Shown piece after piece: positions 1 through 6,669 of a DNA stretch of 17,092 nucleotides. The translations under genes were made by a program, and so were the position numbers. The stretch is from an uncultured Clostridia bacterium. GTDB lineage: Bacteria > Bacillota > Clostridia > Christensenellales > Borkfalkiaceae. Under the pieces are notes generated by a model that worked only from the letters and a program-made list of their open reading frames with translations, was not told the origin of the DNA and ran no database searches. Location of the stretch: positions 1 through 17,092 of the forward strand of contig CALDMH010000020.1 of the NCBI GenBank assembly GCA_937915565.1. Direction: 5' to 3'. Position 1 is the stretch's first letter. Each line of letters starts with the position of its first letter.

Positions 1-172
1 GAGCGTAACCTCAAAGGAAATTGCGGAAAAACTCGCCGAGGCAGGGTTCGACGTGGATAAAAAGAAAATCCTTTTGAAAGAACCGATTAAAACTCCCGGG
101 AATTACCCCGTGGAAATTAAATTCCTCCCCGACGTTTCCACGAAAATTACGGTGACGGTTAAAGCCGAATAA
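1..172 (+). CDS. rplI: 50S ribosomal protein bL9, C-terminal fragment
   Basis: This is the 3' end of a gene that begins outside the window. Reading from base 2, 56 codons run to a TAA at 170-172. The peptide starts SVTSKEIAEKL and contains DKKKILLKEPIKTPG and a closing beta strand (TKITVTVKAE). This matches the C-terminal domain of bL9, which binds 23S rRNA near the L1 stalk: the family has a conserved GSVTxxDIA helix start, then IDKKKIxL.EPIKxxG and a final VKV strand. It is the only plus-strand gene here and converges on the PII-like genes, with a strong inverted repeat between them. In Firmicutes rplI is often followed by dnaB, but here a 150-bp gap and a convergent operon follow. The identification is firm; only the fragment is visible. 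Confidence 0.93.
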   Translation, partial: SVTSKEIAEKLAEAGFDVDKKKILLKEPIKTPGNYPVEIKFLPDVSTKITVTVKAE

Positions 173-186
173 CGGGTTTCGGAATT

Positions 187-239
187 TAAAAACTTCAAGA
201 CTTCAAAGTTTCAGGTTTCAGGCTTTAAACTTTAAGTTT
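187..239. repeat. Short degenerate repeats after rplI
   Basis: This AT-rich stretch holds a 7-bp tandem duplication (GTTTCAG twice, 209-222), two CTTCAA copies (193-198 and 201-206), an AAACTT/AAGTTT inverted pair (190-195 with 206-211) and an odd-centred palindrome, AAACTTTAAGTTT (227-239). It lies between the rplI stop and the terminator hairpin. No gene or promoter is evident. It could be replication-slippage debris or weak structure in the rplI 3' UTR. Confidence 0.4.
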
Positions 240-254
240 CGTTTTGTAAAATCG

Positions 255-322
255 AACCGCCCTGCGGCCGAGTTGCGCGATTTATCGCGCCGAAAAAACT
301 CGGCCGCAGGGCGGTTTTAAAT
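255..322. terminator. Bidirectional terminator between rplI and the PII-like genes
   Basis: A perfect 20-bp inverted repeat has arms at 255-274 and 297-316. The arms are very GC-rich in the middle (CCGCCCTGCGGCCGAG). The 22-nt loop contains a second small stem, GCGCGA/TCGCGC, at 275-290. On the plus strand the stem ends in GGCGGTTTTAAATTT; on the minus strand it ends in GGCGGTTCGATTTT. The U-tracts are short but the stem is exceptionally stable, and it sits between convergent genes. The role as a shared terminator is inferred from structure and position. Confidence 0.85.
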
Positions 323-637
323 TTAATCTCTTATTCCCGTTACGTCGGTTACGGGCAAACTGAAAGCAATCCCCTGCCCCGGCGTTTCCAAGCCTACTTT
401 TTGATAAAGGGCGTGAAGAACGGCGTCCTTGATTTCCTTTTTCACAACAATCATAACGATTTCCTTTTCGGGCTGAATCGTGATGTTGAACAGTTTCTCC
501 GCTTCGAGCGAAGCCGTGCCTCTCGCATTGATAACCGTTCCGCCGCCTGCCCCGAACTCACGCGCGGCGTCCATAACCGCGTCCGAGAAACCGCTGTTTA
601 TTATACATAAAATCACTTCGTGTTTATAATCAATCAT
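323..637 (-). CDS. PII-family regulatory protein (divergent, short T-loop)
   Basis: A 104-residue protein with a PII/GlnB-like fold: an N-terminal beta strand (HEVILCIINSG), a glycine-rich turn (GAGGGTVINARG, residues 29-40) and a C-terminal segment (TPGQGIAFSLPVTDVTG, about 85-101) resembling the PII C-terminal GxGKIFVxPV region. The usual long T-loop and its uridylylation tyrosine (YRGxEY) are absent; a short GTASLEAEKLF segment takes their place, so this is not a canonical GlnB or GlnK. Upstream in-frame starts exist (GTG at 646, ATG at 643). I chose ATG 637 because GAGGTGAT, an 8-nt anti-SD match, sits 4 nt before it. It is the last gene of the DUF1538-PII-PII operon and presumably senses a nucleotide or metabolite for the DUF1538 protein; that role is inference. 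Confidence 0.8.
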   Translation of the reverse strand: MIDYKHEVILCIINSGFSDAVMDAAREFGAGGGTVINARGTASLEAEKLFNITIQPEKEIVMIVVKKEIKDAVLHALYQKVGLETPGQGIAFSLPVTDVTGIRD

Positions 638-641
638 CTTC

Positions 642-649
642 ATCACCTC
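642..649 (-). promoter_or_regulatory. Ribosome binding site fixing the start of the last PII-like gene
   Basis: On the minus strand GAGGTGAT matches the 16S rRNA 3' end over 8 nt and is followed by GAAG and ATG at 637. It overlaps the stop codon of the upstream PII-like gene (TGA at 645-643), which suggests translational coupling, and it argues against the GTG (646) and ATG (643) starts that lie within it. Confidence 0.75.
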
Positions 650-1056
650 ATCTGATTACTTAAAAAACCGTAAACCGCAACGCCGATTACGCTTGTCAGC
701 GGGGTTGAAAATGCAACTCCTCCGCCGCCGCGAACGCTATCGAACTTATCCTGCAACGCTTCGAGAATTTCCTTTTTTCTATCCTCTCTCGCAACGCCGA
801 TAAGAACGGCCTTTTCCGTGTAAGCCGAACCGGAAAATTTGCCCGTTTCCGATTTTTCCGTTCCGTGCGCCGCCAAAGCCGTTTGCATATTCACCTCGAA
901 CGACTGCATAAAATCCATATAAAAATCAGCTTTATGCCTGTTCACCACGGTTATTATCAAAACGAGATTTGCAGGAGCTTTTGGAATTCGGCTCTCCTGT
1001 TTTAAAATGTTTTCGGGGAGCAATTCCGCCATTTTGTTTTTTATTTTATCTTTCAT
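643..1056 (-). CDS. PII-family protein with N-terminal extension
   Basis: A 137-residue protein. Residues 1-29 form a charged extension; the PII-like core runs from about 30 to 130. It starts with a hydrophobic strand (NLVLIITVVNRHKADFYMDFM), has a second strand (KAVLIGVAREDRKKEILEAL, about 82-101) and ends with RGGGGVAFSTPLTSVIG (109-125). That tail aligns well with GQGIAFSLPVTDVTG of the downstream paralogue, so the pair probably arose by an old duplication. No T-loop tyrosine motif is present. The start is ATG 1056; the nearest SD-like tract is a G-run (1068-1073) 11 nt upstream, so initiation may be weak or coupled to the DUF1538 gene, which ends 20 nt earlier. Its stop overlaps the SD of the next gene. 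The likely job is cytoplasmic sensing for the adjacent membrane protein (inference). Confidence 0.75.
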   Translation of the reverse strand: MKDKIKNKMAELLPENILKQESRIPKAPANLVLIITVVNRHKADFYMDFMQSFEVNMQTALAAHGTEKSETGKFSGSAYTEKAVLIGVAREDRKKEILEALQDKFDSVRGGGGVAFSTPLTSVIGVAVYGFLSNQMR

Positions 1057-1076
1057 AATCGCTTTTGCCCCCCAAA

Positions 1077-2603
1077 TTAAACGTCGAAATTGACGATATA
1101 TTCGTCGTCATAACTTAAAATACGCTTCATCGCTATCTTCTTGCGCACTTTCTTCTGCACTACGGCCTTGAAACCGAGAAGCTGAATCGTAATAAGCGGC
1201 GTCATTGCGACCATAGCGACGATTCCGAAAGCGTCCGTCAGAACGCTCGAAGCTCCGGAAATAGTGAAGCACGCGCCGATTGCAAGCGGAAGAATAAAAC
1301 TCGACGTCAAAGGTCCGCTCGCAACTCCGCCGGAGTCGAACGCGATTGCCGTGTAAATCCCGGGGACGAAAAACGAAAGACCTATCGAAATAAGATACCC
1401 GGGAACGAGATAATACAAAACGTTGAATCCGTAAACGATTCGGAGCATCGAAAGGCCTATCGAAATGCCTACGCCGAGGCAAAGCGCGATAAGCATTGAG
1501 CGTTTCGTAATTCCGCCCGCGGTGATTTCGTCGACCTGCTTTGTGAGAACGTGAACGGCAGGCTCGGCAAGAACGACGAGCGCACCGAGGACGAATCCCA
1601 TAATAACGAGCCAATACTCCTCGCCCGAAGCAAGCTCGCAGCCGATTTTATAACCTATCGGCATAAAGCCTATTTGTGCCGCCGTGAGGAAAATCACGAG
1701 CCCGACGAAGGTGTAAATAACGCCTATCCCGATAATTTTCAATTTTTTAACGGGTAATTTCAGGAAAAATATATCGAGCGCAAGGAAAAACGCGACGATT
1801 AAGCCGAGCGCAATGCCAACTTCTTTGGAAACGTTTAAAAGCCCCGATAAAACCGCGCCGAAAAAGTTTTCGGGAATAGAATAATCCGCAAGGTTATAAA
1901 CCATATCGCCCTTGGAGAAAATTCCGAGAATCATAACCGCGAGCATCGGACCTATCGAGCAAAGCGCGACGAGACCGAAACTGTTTTCACCGGATTTCTT
2001 TCCGCCGAGCGTACCCGCTATACCCACGCCGAGAGCCATAATAAAAGGAACGGTTATAGGCCCTGTGGTAACTCCGCCCGAATCGAAGGCAAGCGGAAGA
2101 AATTCCTCGTTGCCGATAACGAGAATCGAGCCGAAAGCGAAAAGGCACATATAGAAAAATATGAGAATATGCGAAAGCGGAGTGCCTTTAATCATTCTCA
2201 CAACGGAGATAACGAGGAAAAGCCCTACCCCGACGCCGACCGTTACGGTGAGAAGCGTGGGGTCTATTTTATCTTTAACTTGCGTTGCAAGCACCGTTAA
2301 ATCGGGCTCGGCAACCGTGATGAACACGCCCATCACGAAGCATACGGCAATGAGAAAAGGTATTTTTTTGGATTTGGTCAGCCCCGCGCCGATATGGTCG
2401 CCCATAGGCGTCATAGCAATATCCGCGCCGAGATTGAAAAACGCCATTCCTATAATCAAAAACACCGACGAAAAAAGGAAAACCGCAATTTCCTTTCCCG
2501 TGAGTTCAAAAAGGGGCGGGAATTTCAATATCGTCACGAAAACCGCCACAGGCAAAACCGACGTGAGCGACTCCTTCAATTTTTCAAAAAATACCTTAAA
2601 CAA
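1077..2603 (-). CDS. DUF1538 family integral membrane protein, two repeats
   Basis: A 508-residue, very hydrophobic protein with an internal duplication. The first half (about 1-235) and second half (about 245-475) each carry the same two signature motifs: AEPDLTVLATQV at 98-109 repeated as AEPAVHVLTKQV at 346-357, and AFDSGGVTTGPIT at 172-184 repeated as AFDSGGVASGPLT at 421-433. This arrangement and motif set match DUF1538, a membrane family of unknown substrate. The acidic AEP and FDSGG motifs inside membrane segments look like a pseudo-symmetric transport or channel core, perhaps for a cation (inference). A basic cytoplasmic-looking tail (VQKKVRKKIAMKR) closes the protein. The start is TTG 2603, chosen because GGAG lies 7 nt upstream and no ATG follows for 50 codons. 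It is the first gene of an operon with two PII-like proteins, which suggests PII-type control. Confidence 0.85.
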   Translation of the reverse strand: MFKVFFEKLKESLTSVLPVAVFVTILKFPPLFELTGKEIAVFLFSSVFLIIGMAFFNLGADIAMTPMGDHIGAGLTKSKKIPFLIAVCFVMGVFITVAEPDLTVLATQVKDKIDPTLLTVTVGVGVGLFLVISVVRMIKGTPLSHILIFFYMCLFAFGSILVIGNEEFLPLAFDSGGVTTGPITVPFIMALGVGIAGTLGGKKSGENSFGLVALCSIGPMLAVMILGIFSKGDMVYNLADYSIPENFFGAVLSGLLNVSKEVGIALGLIVAFFLALDIFFLKLPVKKLKIIGIGVIYTFVGLVIFLTAAQIGFMPIGYKIGCELASGEEYWLVIMGFVLGALVVLAEPAVHVLTKQVDEITAGGITKRSMLIALCLGVGISIGLSMLRIVYGFNVLYYLVPGYLISIGLSFFVPGIYTAIAFDSGGVASGPLTSSFILPLAIGACFTISGASSVLTDAFGIVAMVAMTPLITIQLLGFKAVVQKKVRKKIAMKRILSYDDEYIVNFDV

Positions 2604-2695
2604 CTTTTTTCTCCGTTTAGCCGATGGGATTTAAGCCCCTTTCCGTTTACCGAGAGGCGCACCTCTCTTCGTTTAGCCGATTAAAATTATAACTG
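2604..2695 (-). promoter_or_regulatory. Structured 5' leader of the DUF1538-PII operon
   Basis: This is the predicted untranslated leader between the promoter and the TTG start. On the minus strand it contains three copies of a CGGCTAAACGRAG-like element, with the core CGTTTA (plus strand) at 2614-2619, 2644-2649 and 2670-2675. Between the first two copies met by RNA polymerase lies a hairpin, GAGAGG-TGCG-CCTCTC (plus strand 2652-2667). The last copy runs directly into the GGAG SD (2611-2614). A weaker GGG/CCC pair flanks 2626-2639. It could be a protein operator or a cis-acting RNA; I do not recognise a known riboswitch class in it. Confidence 0.5.
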
Positions 2696-2701
2696 CCTAT
2701 A

Positions 2702-2730
2702 ATTTTAACATATAATCTGCCTGAAATCAA
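2702..2730 (-). promoter_or_regulatory. Sigma-A type promoter of the DUF1538-PII operon
   Basis: On the minus strand a -35 box TTGATT (plus strand 2725-2730) and a -10 box TAAAAT (2702-2707) are separated by exactly 17 nt. The surroundings are AT-rich, and an A/T tract lies upstream. The predicted start of transcription is near 2695. A second -10-like TATAAT lies just downstream but has no matching -35. Confidence 0.65.
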
Positions 2731-2775
2731 TAAAAATATTTTTTTATTTGCGAGAAGAATAGGAAAATTTGGTGA

Positions 2776-2823
2776 AAAAAATCCTCCGCGGGCGAAATTC
2801 ACGAAGAATTTTGCCCGCGGAGG
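2776..2823 (-). terminator. Rho-independent terminator after the modular surface protein gene
   Basis: Arms at 2783-2800 and 2806-2823 form an 18-bp stem with one mismatch and a 5-nt loop; the GC-rich base is CCTCCGCGGGC. On the minus strand the stem is followed by ATTTTTTTC. This is the expected form for a terminator of the phosphatase/surface-protein operon that ends at 2924. It also insulates the DUF1538 promoter that follows. Confidence 0.88.
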
Positions 2824-2859
2824 CGCGTCAACCGAAAAATCTCGGCGAAAATACCGTTC

Positions 2860-2884
2860 TTTTTCGGCAAAAACAACCGAAAAA
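2860..2884 (-). other. Small hairpin in the 3' UTR before the terminator
   Basis: TTTTTCGG (plus strand 2860-2867) and CCGAAAAA (2877-2884) form an 8-bp stem with a 9-nt loop. No T-run follows on the minus strand, so it is not itself a clear terminator. A further CCGAAAAA-like copy lies at 2832-2839. Together with the promoter, leader and terminator, this accounts for the gene-free stretch 2604-2923; nothing else is evident there. Confidence 0.4.
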
Positions 2885-2923
2885 CTTATTTTTCTTATAA
2901 ATCTACTCCTCTGCTTTTGCGGA

Positions 2924-5347
2924 TTACGACTTTTTTTCTTTTTTACGGAATATAAACGCCGCGGCAAGAACAATTCCGAAAACGGAAACGGAAGCCGCCC
3001 CTACGGACGAAGAACAACCTCTCCTGCTTTCGCCCGAGTTTTCGTTTAAGCTTTCGTTTGAACTTTCCTCGGGAGTTTTTCCGCTTTCTCCGCCGGTAGA
3101 ATCCGTAGGCTCGTCCTTAATCTCGGTGTAAACCGCGGTAACGGTTATATCGGAGAAATTAAGTTCGTATTCGCTCCATTCGGCCTTGAAACCCTTCTTT
3201 GCGGGAACGTCGGGCTCTGAGAAATCGAGAATATCGAGAACGGTGTAAGTACGGGTGGCGAAAACCTCGCCTCCGACCATATAAGTCACCGTGTAAACGA
3301 CCGGCACGAAATCGCATTCCACAACCTGATTTTGCGTTTTTTCAAGTTTGAAGGCCTTCCACATCGATTTGTAATGCTCTTTTTCGGGAGTTTTCGGCGC
3401 AACGAAATAATCTATTTCGTCCTCGCAGTATTCAACGACTATATCGTTAAAGCCCGTGGCTCTGAAAATAACCTTATAAAGCGCAAGTTCGGGGTCGGGT
3501 TCTACGATATAAGTCACCGTAACGGTTGAAACGTTATCGCAAAAATCGGTTGCCGTGACGACGCAGGTGTGCGTGCCTCTTTTAAGCCTTCCCAAATCGT
3601 CGAGCGCACCTTCCGACCACGCGTAAGTAACTTCCACGTTGCCCGAATTGTCCGTTGCCGTAAATTCCGCGGGATAAGCCCCTTCCGAAACCTTGAATTC
3701 GGTTACGGGAGCGTTGATAACGGGCTTTTCATACTCCATTTCCACGGTTGAAATTTCAACCTTATCGACGTACATCGTCGTGCGGGCGGCGGTTCTTAAC
3801 GAAAGCGCGAACATTTTAAGATAACCGTCCACGCAAATCCTGTCGAGTTCCGCGCCGGAAACGGTGACTTCCGTCCATTCGTCGGTTTTGGTTGCGCCTT
3901 GCCCGACGGCCTTTACCCATTCGCCCTTTTTGGTCGGGTGAGGAATACGAACTTCCGGGTATCTCGCATCGTCGGACGAAGTTCCCACGACGTAAACCCT
4001 GAATTTTATTTCCGTGAGGAATTTTCTCTTATAGTTAAGCGACGAAAAATCGAACGCCATATCCATACCGGCGTCTGCCGAATTCGTCATTTTTATAACG
4101 TTGCCCTCCGCGGTGTAACCTGCGGGAACGCCTTGCTTATCGGCTTTCGTTCCGTCGATAACGGTGAGGTTGCACGCGCCGTAAAAATTCACTCCGTCCA
4201 TACCTGCGGCGTATTTGAACGAGCCGTCGCCGAACGTGGGTGCGGGAAGCGTGGATTTAACGACGTTTCCGTCGAAATTGCCGTCTCCGAAGCGGAATTT
4301 CATATCGCTTGCGGCGACGTAATCGTAATCTTTGCTTATTACTTTAACTTCATCGCCGTCGTGATAAGTCATAACGAGCGTCGCTACGGTGTCGCTCTTT
4401 TTGAAAACCATAAACGTTATCTCGTTATAATCGGTGAAAACGCTTCTCGAAAGTTTTGCAAACGAAGCTCCTCTCGCAATCGAACCGTCGGTTAAAGTTG
4501 CATTCCATATATCGCAAACGTCGCCCGTGCATTTGAAATACACACCGTAAGAACCGATTCCGAACGCCGAACGCGCGTAATTGTCGTACGTATCGTGTTC
4601 GGAACGCATTTTATAAAGAAGTTTAACGGATTCGCCGTAACCGACGGCGTTTCCGCTATAAACCTTGTTGCACGCCATAGAAAGTTCTCCGCCTTCGGAA
4701 ATCTCCGGGTAAACCTCGGAAACATCGTAAATCACGGCTTCCTTGGCGGATTTGACGTAAGTTCCGTCAATGTCGAAATCGCCGAAACGGAATTTCATAT
4801 CCGAAGAAGCAACGTAAGCGAAATCCGTCGTTATAGTTTTCGTTTCGTCGCCTTCGTGATAAGTTACGGTGAGGGTGACGGTGGAATCGTCCTTTTTGTC
4901 TGCTTTAACGGTTATTTCGTTGTAATCGACGAAATATTGTCTGCTCGACTTTATCGATAAATCCGTTTTTCTGTTTAACCCGTTTCGTTCGATGTCTACG
5001 GTAAAAAAGCTAACGGAGTCGTTGCGGCAATAGAAGTAAATCCCGTAAGAACCAATGCCGAAGCCTCCGCGTGAAGAGTTTCCGTTAATATCCGGTGCCG
5101 TGCGCATTTTATATAAAAACTTAACCGTATCGCCGAAATTCACAATCGAACCGACGTTAGGAGTCGTTTTTGAACTTATTTTAAGGTTGACTTCACCGCC
5201 GGCAGGCAAATTGCTTACCTCGGAAATATCGTAAACCGCCGCCTCTTCCGCGTCGGCTTTAACGCTTAACGAACCGAACGAAACGGCGAGCGCAAAAACG
5301 AGCGCGAATGCAAACAAGCTTAACAAAATCTTTTTAACAGTTTTCAT
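2924..5347 (-). CDS. Modular surface protein with Cys-type C-terminal anchor
   Basis: An 807-residue exported protein. Residues 1-32 are a signal peptide (cleavage near VKADA). Two tandem homologous modules follow, at about 36-202 and 203-366. They share FGIGSYG(I/V)YF (96-105 and 262-271), KxLYKMR, DYNEIT and SDMKFRFGD, and have the look of lectin-like jelly rolls. Next comes a carbohydrate-binding-like beta domain (about 367-540), an Ig/HYR-like domain (about 545-615) and InlB-type beta-grasp repeats (about 622-742). A Ser/Glu/Gly-rich linker (743-774) leads to GCSSSVG (777-783), a membrane helix (784-800) and RKKEKKS. There is no LPxTG; the tail resembles Cys-containing sorting signals such as MYXO-CTERM or Synerg-CTERM. 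The start is ATG 5347, 12 nt after the phosphatase stop, with a G-rich SD. It probably binds an extracellular glycan (inference). The ligand is unknown. Confidence 0.75.
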   Translation of the reverse strand: MKTVKKILLSLFAFALVFALAVSFGSLSVKADAEEAAVYDISEVSNLPAGGEVNLKISSKTTPNVGSIVNFGDTVKFLYKMRTAPDINGNSSRGGFGIGSYGIYFYCRNDSVSFFTVDIERNGLNRKTDLSIKSSRQYFVDYNEITVKADKKDDSTVTLTVTYHEGDETKTITTDFAYVASSDMKFRFGDFDIDGTYVKSAKEAVIYDVSEVYPEISEGGELSMACNKVYSGNAVGYGESVKLLYKMRSEHDTYDNYARSAFGIGSYGVYFKCTGDVCDIWNATLTDGSIARGASFAKLSRSVFTDYNEITFMVFKKSDTVATLVMTYHDGDEVKVISKDYDYVAASDMKFRFGDGNFDGNVVKSTLPAPTFGDGSFKYAAGMDGVNFYGACNLTVIDGTKADKQGVPAGYTAEGNVIKMTNSADAGMDMAFDFSSLNYKRKFLTEIKFRVYVVGTSSDDARYPEVRIPHPTKKGEWVKAVGQGATKTDEWTEVTVSGAELDRICVDGYLKMFALSLRTAARTTMYVDKVEISTVEMEYEKPVINAPVTEFKVSEGAYPAEFTATDNSGNVEVTYAWSEGALDDLGRLKRGTHTCVVTATDFCDNVSTVTVTYIVEPDPELALYKVIFRATGFNDIVVEYCEDEIDYFVAPKTPEKEHYKSMWKAFKLEKTQNQVVECDFVPVVYTVTYMVGGEVFATRTYTVLDILDFSEPDVPAKKGFKAEWSEYELNFSDITVTAVYTEIKDEPTDSTGGESGKTPEESSNESLNENSGESRRGCSSSVGAASVSVFGIVLAAAFIFRKKEKKS

Positions 5348-5359
5348 TTTCTCGCCCCC

Positions 5360-6529
5360 TTAACCCACTAAAATGCTTCTTATGGAAGCTATATCCTCGT
5401 CGGTAACCGAAATTATCTCACCGTCGTCGTCTTTTGCCTTTATGGATTTAACGAAACTCGTAACCTTTTCGCAGAACGTTTCGCCCTCGGAAGCAGGGTT
5501 TTGTTCCATATAGTTACAAAAGTTTTGGATTCTCGCACCCATCGTGACGTTACCGTCGAGCGCGCCGGAAACGGAAAGGTAAGAAAGCATATATTCGCGG
5601 ATAACGTCATCCTTATCAACGCCGCACATAGCTTGAAGAATAAGCGAAAGCGTGCCTGTGCGGTCTCTTCCTATCGCACAGTGGAAAATCATCGGATAAT
5701 TATCCGGATTGGCGCAAGCCTTGATTTCTTTGATAAACGATTTTCTGTAATCGTTGCTGCCGTCGATACCCGTCGGATTTCCATCATAATAAGCTCCGCT
5801 TATACATATAACGTTAACGGCGTCGCCGAAAGGAGATTTTTCGATTACGCTTTCTCTCAAATCCAAATCGGTTTTAATTCCGAGCCTTTTAACCGTCGCT
5901 TTGCCCTTTTCCGTAATCGCGTCGCCGTTTGCAGAGCGGTAAAGAATTCCGTATTTTATCGTCCTTCCGTCCGCCGTAACCGCGCCGCCCAAATCGCGGA
6001 CGTTGGAAACGCCGTCGATTGAAACGCTTCTCACGTTGCCTTCGGTTTTAAAGTTATAAACCTTCGAGAACTTTTGCGCGCCGTCGTTATCGGTCACTTT
6101 CACTTTCCAGTAATAATCCTTGTTCGGAATAAGTTCGTTAAGTTCGAGCGAACCGCTTAAAACGACGTGTTTTTCGGCGTTTATAAAACGCAGGTTATCG
6201 GCGACGTAAACTTCGTAATACTTCGCGTTTTCGGCTTCCCATTCGAGCTTTACGGCGTTCATCGGAAGTTGTTCGCCCTTGCCGGCAAATTCCGTCGCAA
6301 CGTCTTCTATCGGCGTTTTGTAAAAAAGTTTCACCCTCTCGTTATCGAGAACGTACGTTGATTTTTGCATAGGACTTTTCACCTCGATAACGTCTGCGAT
6401 AGTTTCGGTTTCGTTTCCTGCGCCGGTATCGGCTTCGGAAAACGTCACGCCGGCCAAAACGCAGACGAACGCGACGACCGCGACGGCAAGCGCAACGGCT
6501 ATCGATTTTAAAAACAGCGTTTTCTTCAT
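5360..6529 (-). CDS. Exported tyrosine-phosphatase-like protein (Y_phosphatase3 type)
   Basis: A 389-residue protein. Residues 1-32 form a signal peptide or N-terminal anchor with no clear lipobox. A beta-rich FN3-like domain at about 95-162 includes YYEVYVADN and YYWKVKV. The catalytic domain (about 168-389) opens with IDGVSNVRDLGG (171-182), has TDLDLRE (220-226) and carries the P-loop HCAIGRDRTG (283-292), with Cys284 as predicted nucleophile and Arg290 as phosphate-binding residue. The NxRDLGG and HCxxGxDRTG signatures match the PtpB/LipA-like phosphatase family (PF13350), whose members hydrolyse phosphotyrosine and often phosphoinositides. A longer TTG start at 6541 is possible, but GGAGG is placed perfectly for ATG 6529. 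It is the first gene of a two-gene operon with its own promoter, and it is paralogous to the phosphatase domain encoded at 13332-15311. Confidence 0.85.
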   Translation of the reverse strand: MKKTLFLKSIAVALAVAVVAFVCVLAGVTFSEADTGAGNETETIADVIEVKSPMQKSTYVLDNERVKLFYKTPIEDVATEFAGKGEQLPMNAVKLEWEAENAKYYEVYVADNLRFINAEKHVVLSGSLELNELIPNKDYYWKVKVTDNDGAQKFSKVYNFKTEGNVRSVSIDGVSNVRDLGGAVTADGRTIKYGILYRSANGDAITEKGKATVKRLGIKTDLDLRESVIEKSPFGDAVNVICISGAYYDGNPTGIDGSNDYRKSFIKEIKACANPDNYPMIFHCAIGRDRTGTLSLILQAMCGVDKDDVIREYMLSYLSVSGALDGNVTMGARIQNFCNYMEQNPASEGETFCEKVTSFVKSIKAKDDDGEIISVTDEDIASIRSILVG

Positions 6530-6534
6530 CTTTT

Positions 6535-6539
6535 CCTCC
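6535..6539 (-). promoter_or_regulatory. Ribosome binding site fixing the phosphatase start
   Basis: GGAGG followed by AAAAG and ATG at 6529. It lies inside the four extra codons of the longer TTG-initiated reading frame (6541), so the shorter protein beginning MKKTLFLKS is the likely product. Confidence 0.8.
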
Positions 6540-6586
6540 AAATTATTTATATAGTTTTCTAATCGGCACGTAAGGCCGTTTGAAAT

Positions 6587-6615
6587 ATTGTATCACGAAT
6601 TTTGCGGATAGTCAA
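6587..6615 (-). promoter_or_regulatory. Sigma-A promoter of the phosphatase/surface-protein operon
   Basis: The minus strand reads TTGACT (6610-6615), a 17-nt spacer and TACAAT (6587-6592), preceded by an extended -10 TG (TGATACAAT). Both boxes are one base from consensus. Transcription should begin near 6580, giving a leader of about 50 nt with a short CGGC/GCCG inverted repeat (6564-6578). Confidence 0.82.
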
Positions 6616-6637
6616 TCACAAACCGAAAATTCCGCAT

Positions 6638-6669
6638 AAAAAGTCCGACCGTGCGATTTTACACGGCGG
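6638..6669 (-). terminator. Probable terminator overlapping the DUF4838 stop codon
   Basis: On the minus strand CCGCCGTG (6669-6662) pairs with CACGG-T-CGG (6653-6645), an 8-bp stem with one bulged T. The 8-nt loop contains the TAA stop codon, and AC followed by TTTTT (6642-6638) comes after the stem. It is short, but it is well placed between the end of the transporter cluster and the next promoter. Confidence 0.55.

Noticed and set aside
323..646. GTG (646) and ATG (643) starts for the last PII-like gene
   Set aside because: Both lie inside the 8-nt SD that is correctly spaced for ATG 637.
323..1056. Canonical GlnB/GlnK identity
   Set aside because: Neither protein has the T-loop YRGxEY uridylylation motif or a full-length T-loop; only the PII-like core is supported.
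2611..2680. Resemblance of leader fragments (AGAGGTGCG, GAAAGGGG, CCCATCGG) to pieces of the lysine riboswitch
   Set aside because: The leader is only about 90 nt, too short for that fold, and lacks its five-helix junction and AAGAGTA-type core; the matches are short and probably chance.
2647..2973. Minus-strand open frame of 108 codons across the intergenic region
   Set aside because: It begins inside the surface-protein gene, runs through the terminator hairpin and promoter, has no SD and an unnatural Arg/Lys/Phe-rich composition.
5360..6529. Cysteine phytase (PTP-like inositol polyphosphatase) identity for the phosphatases
   Set aside because: The P-loop HCxxGxDRTG and the NVRDLGG motif fit the PtpB/LipA-like family better than the phytase HCxAGxGRT signature; inositol phosphates remain only a possible substrate.
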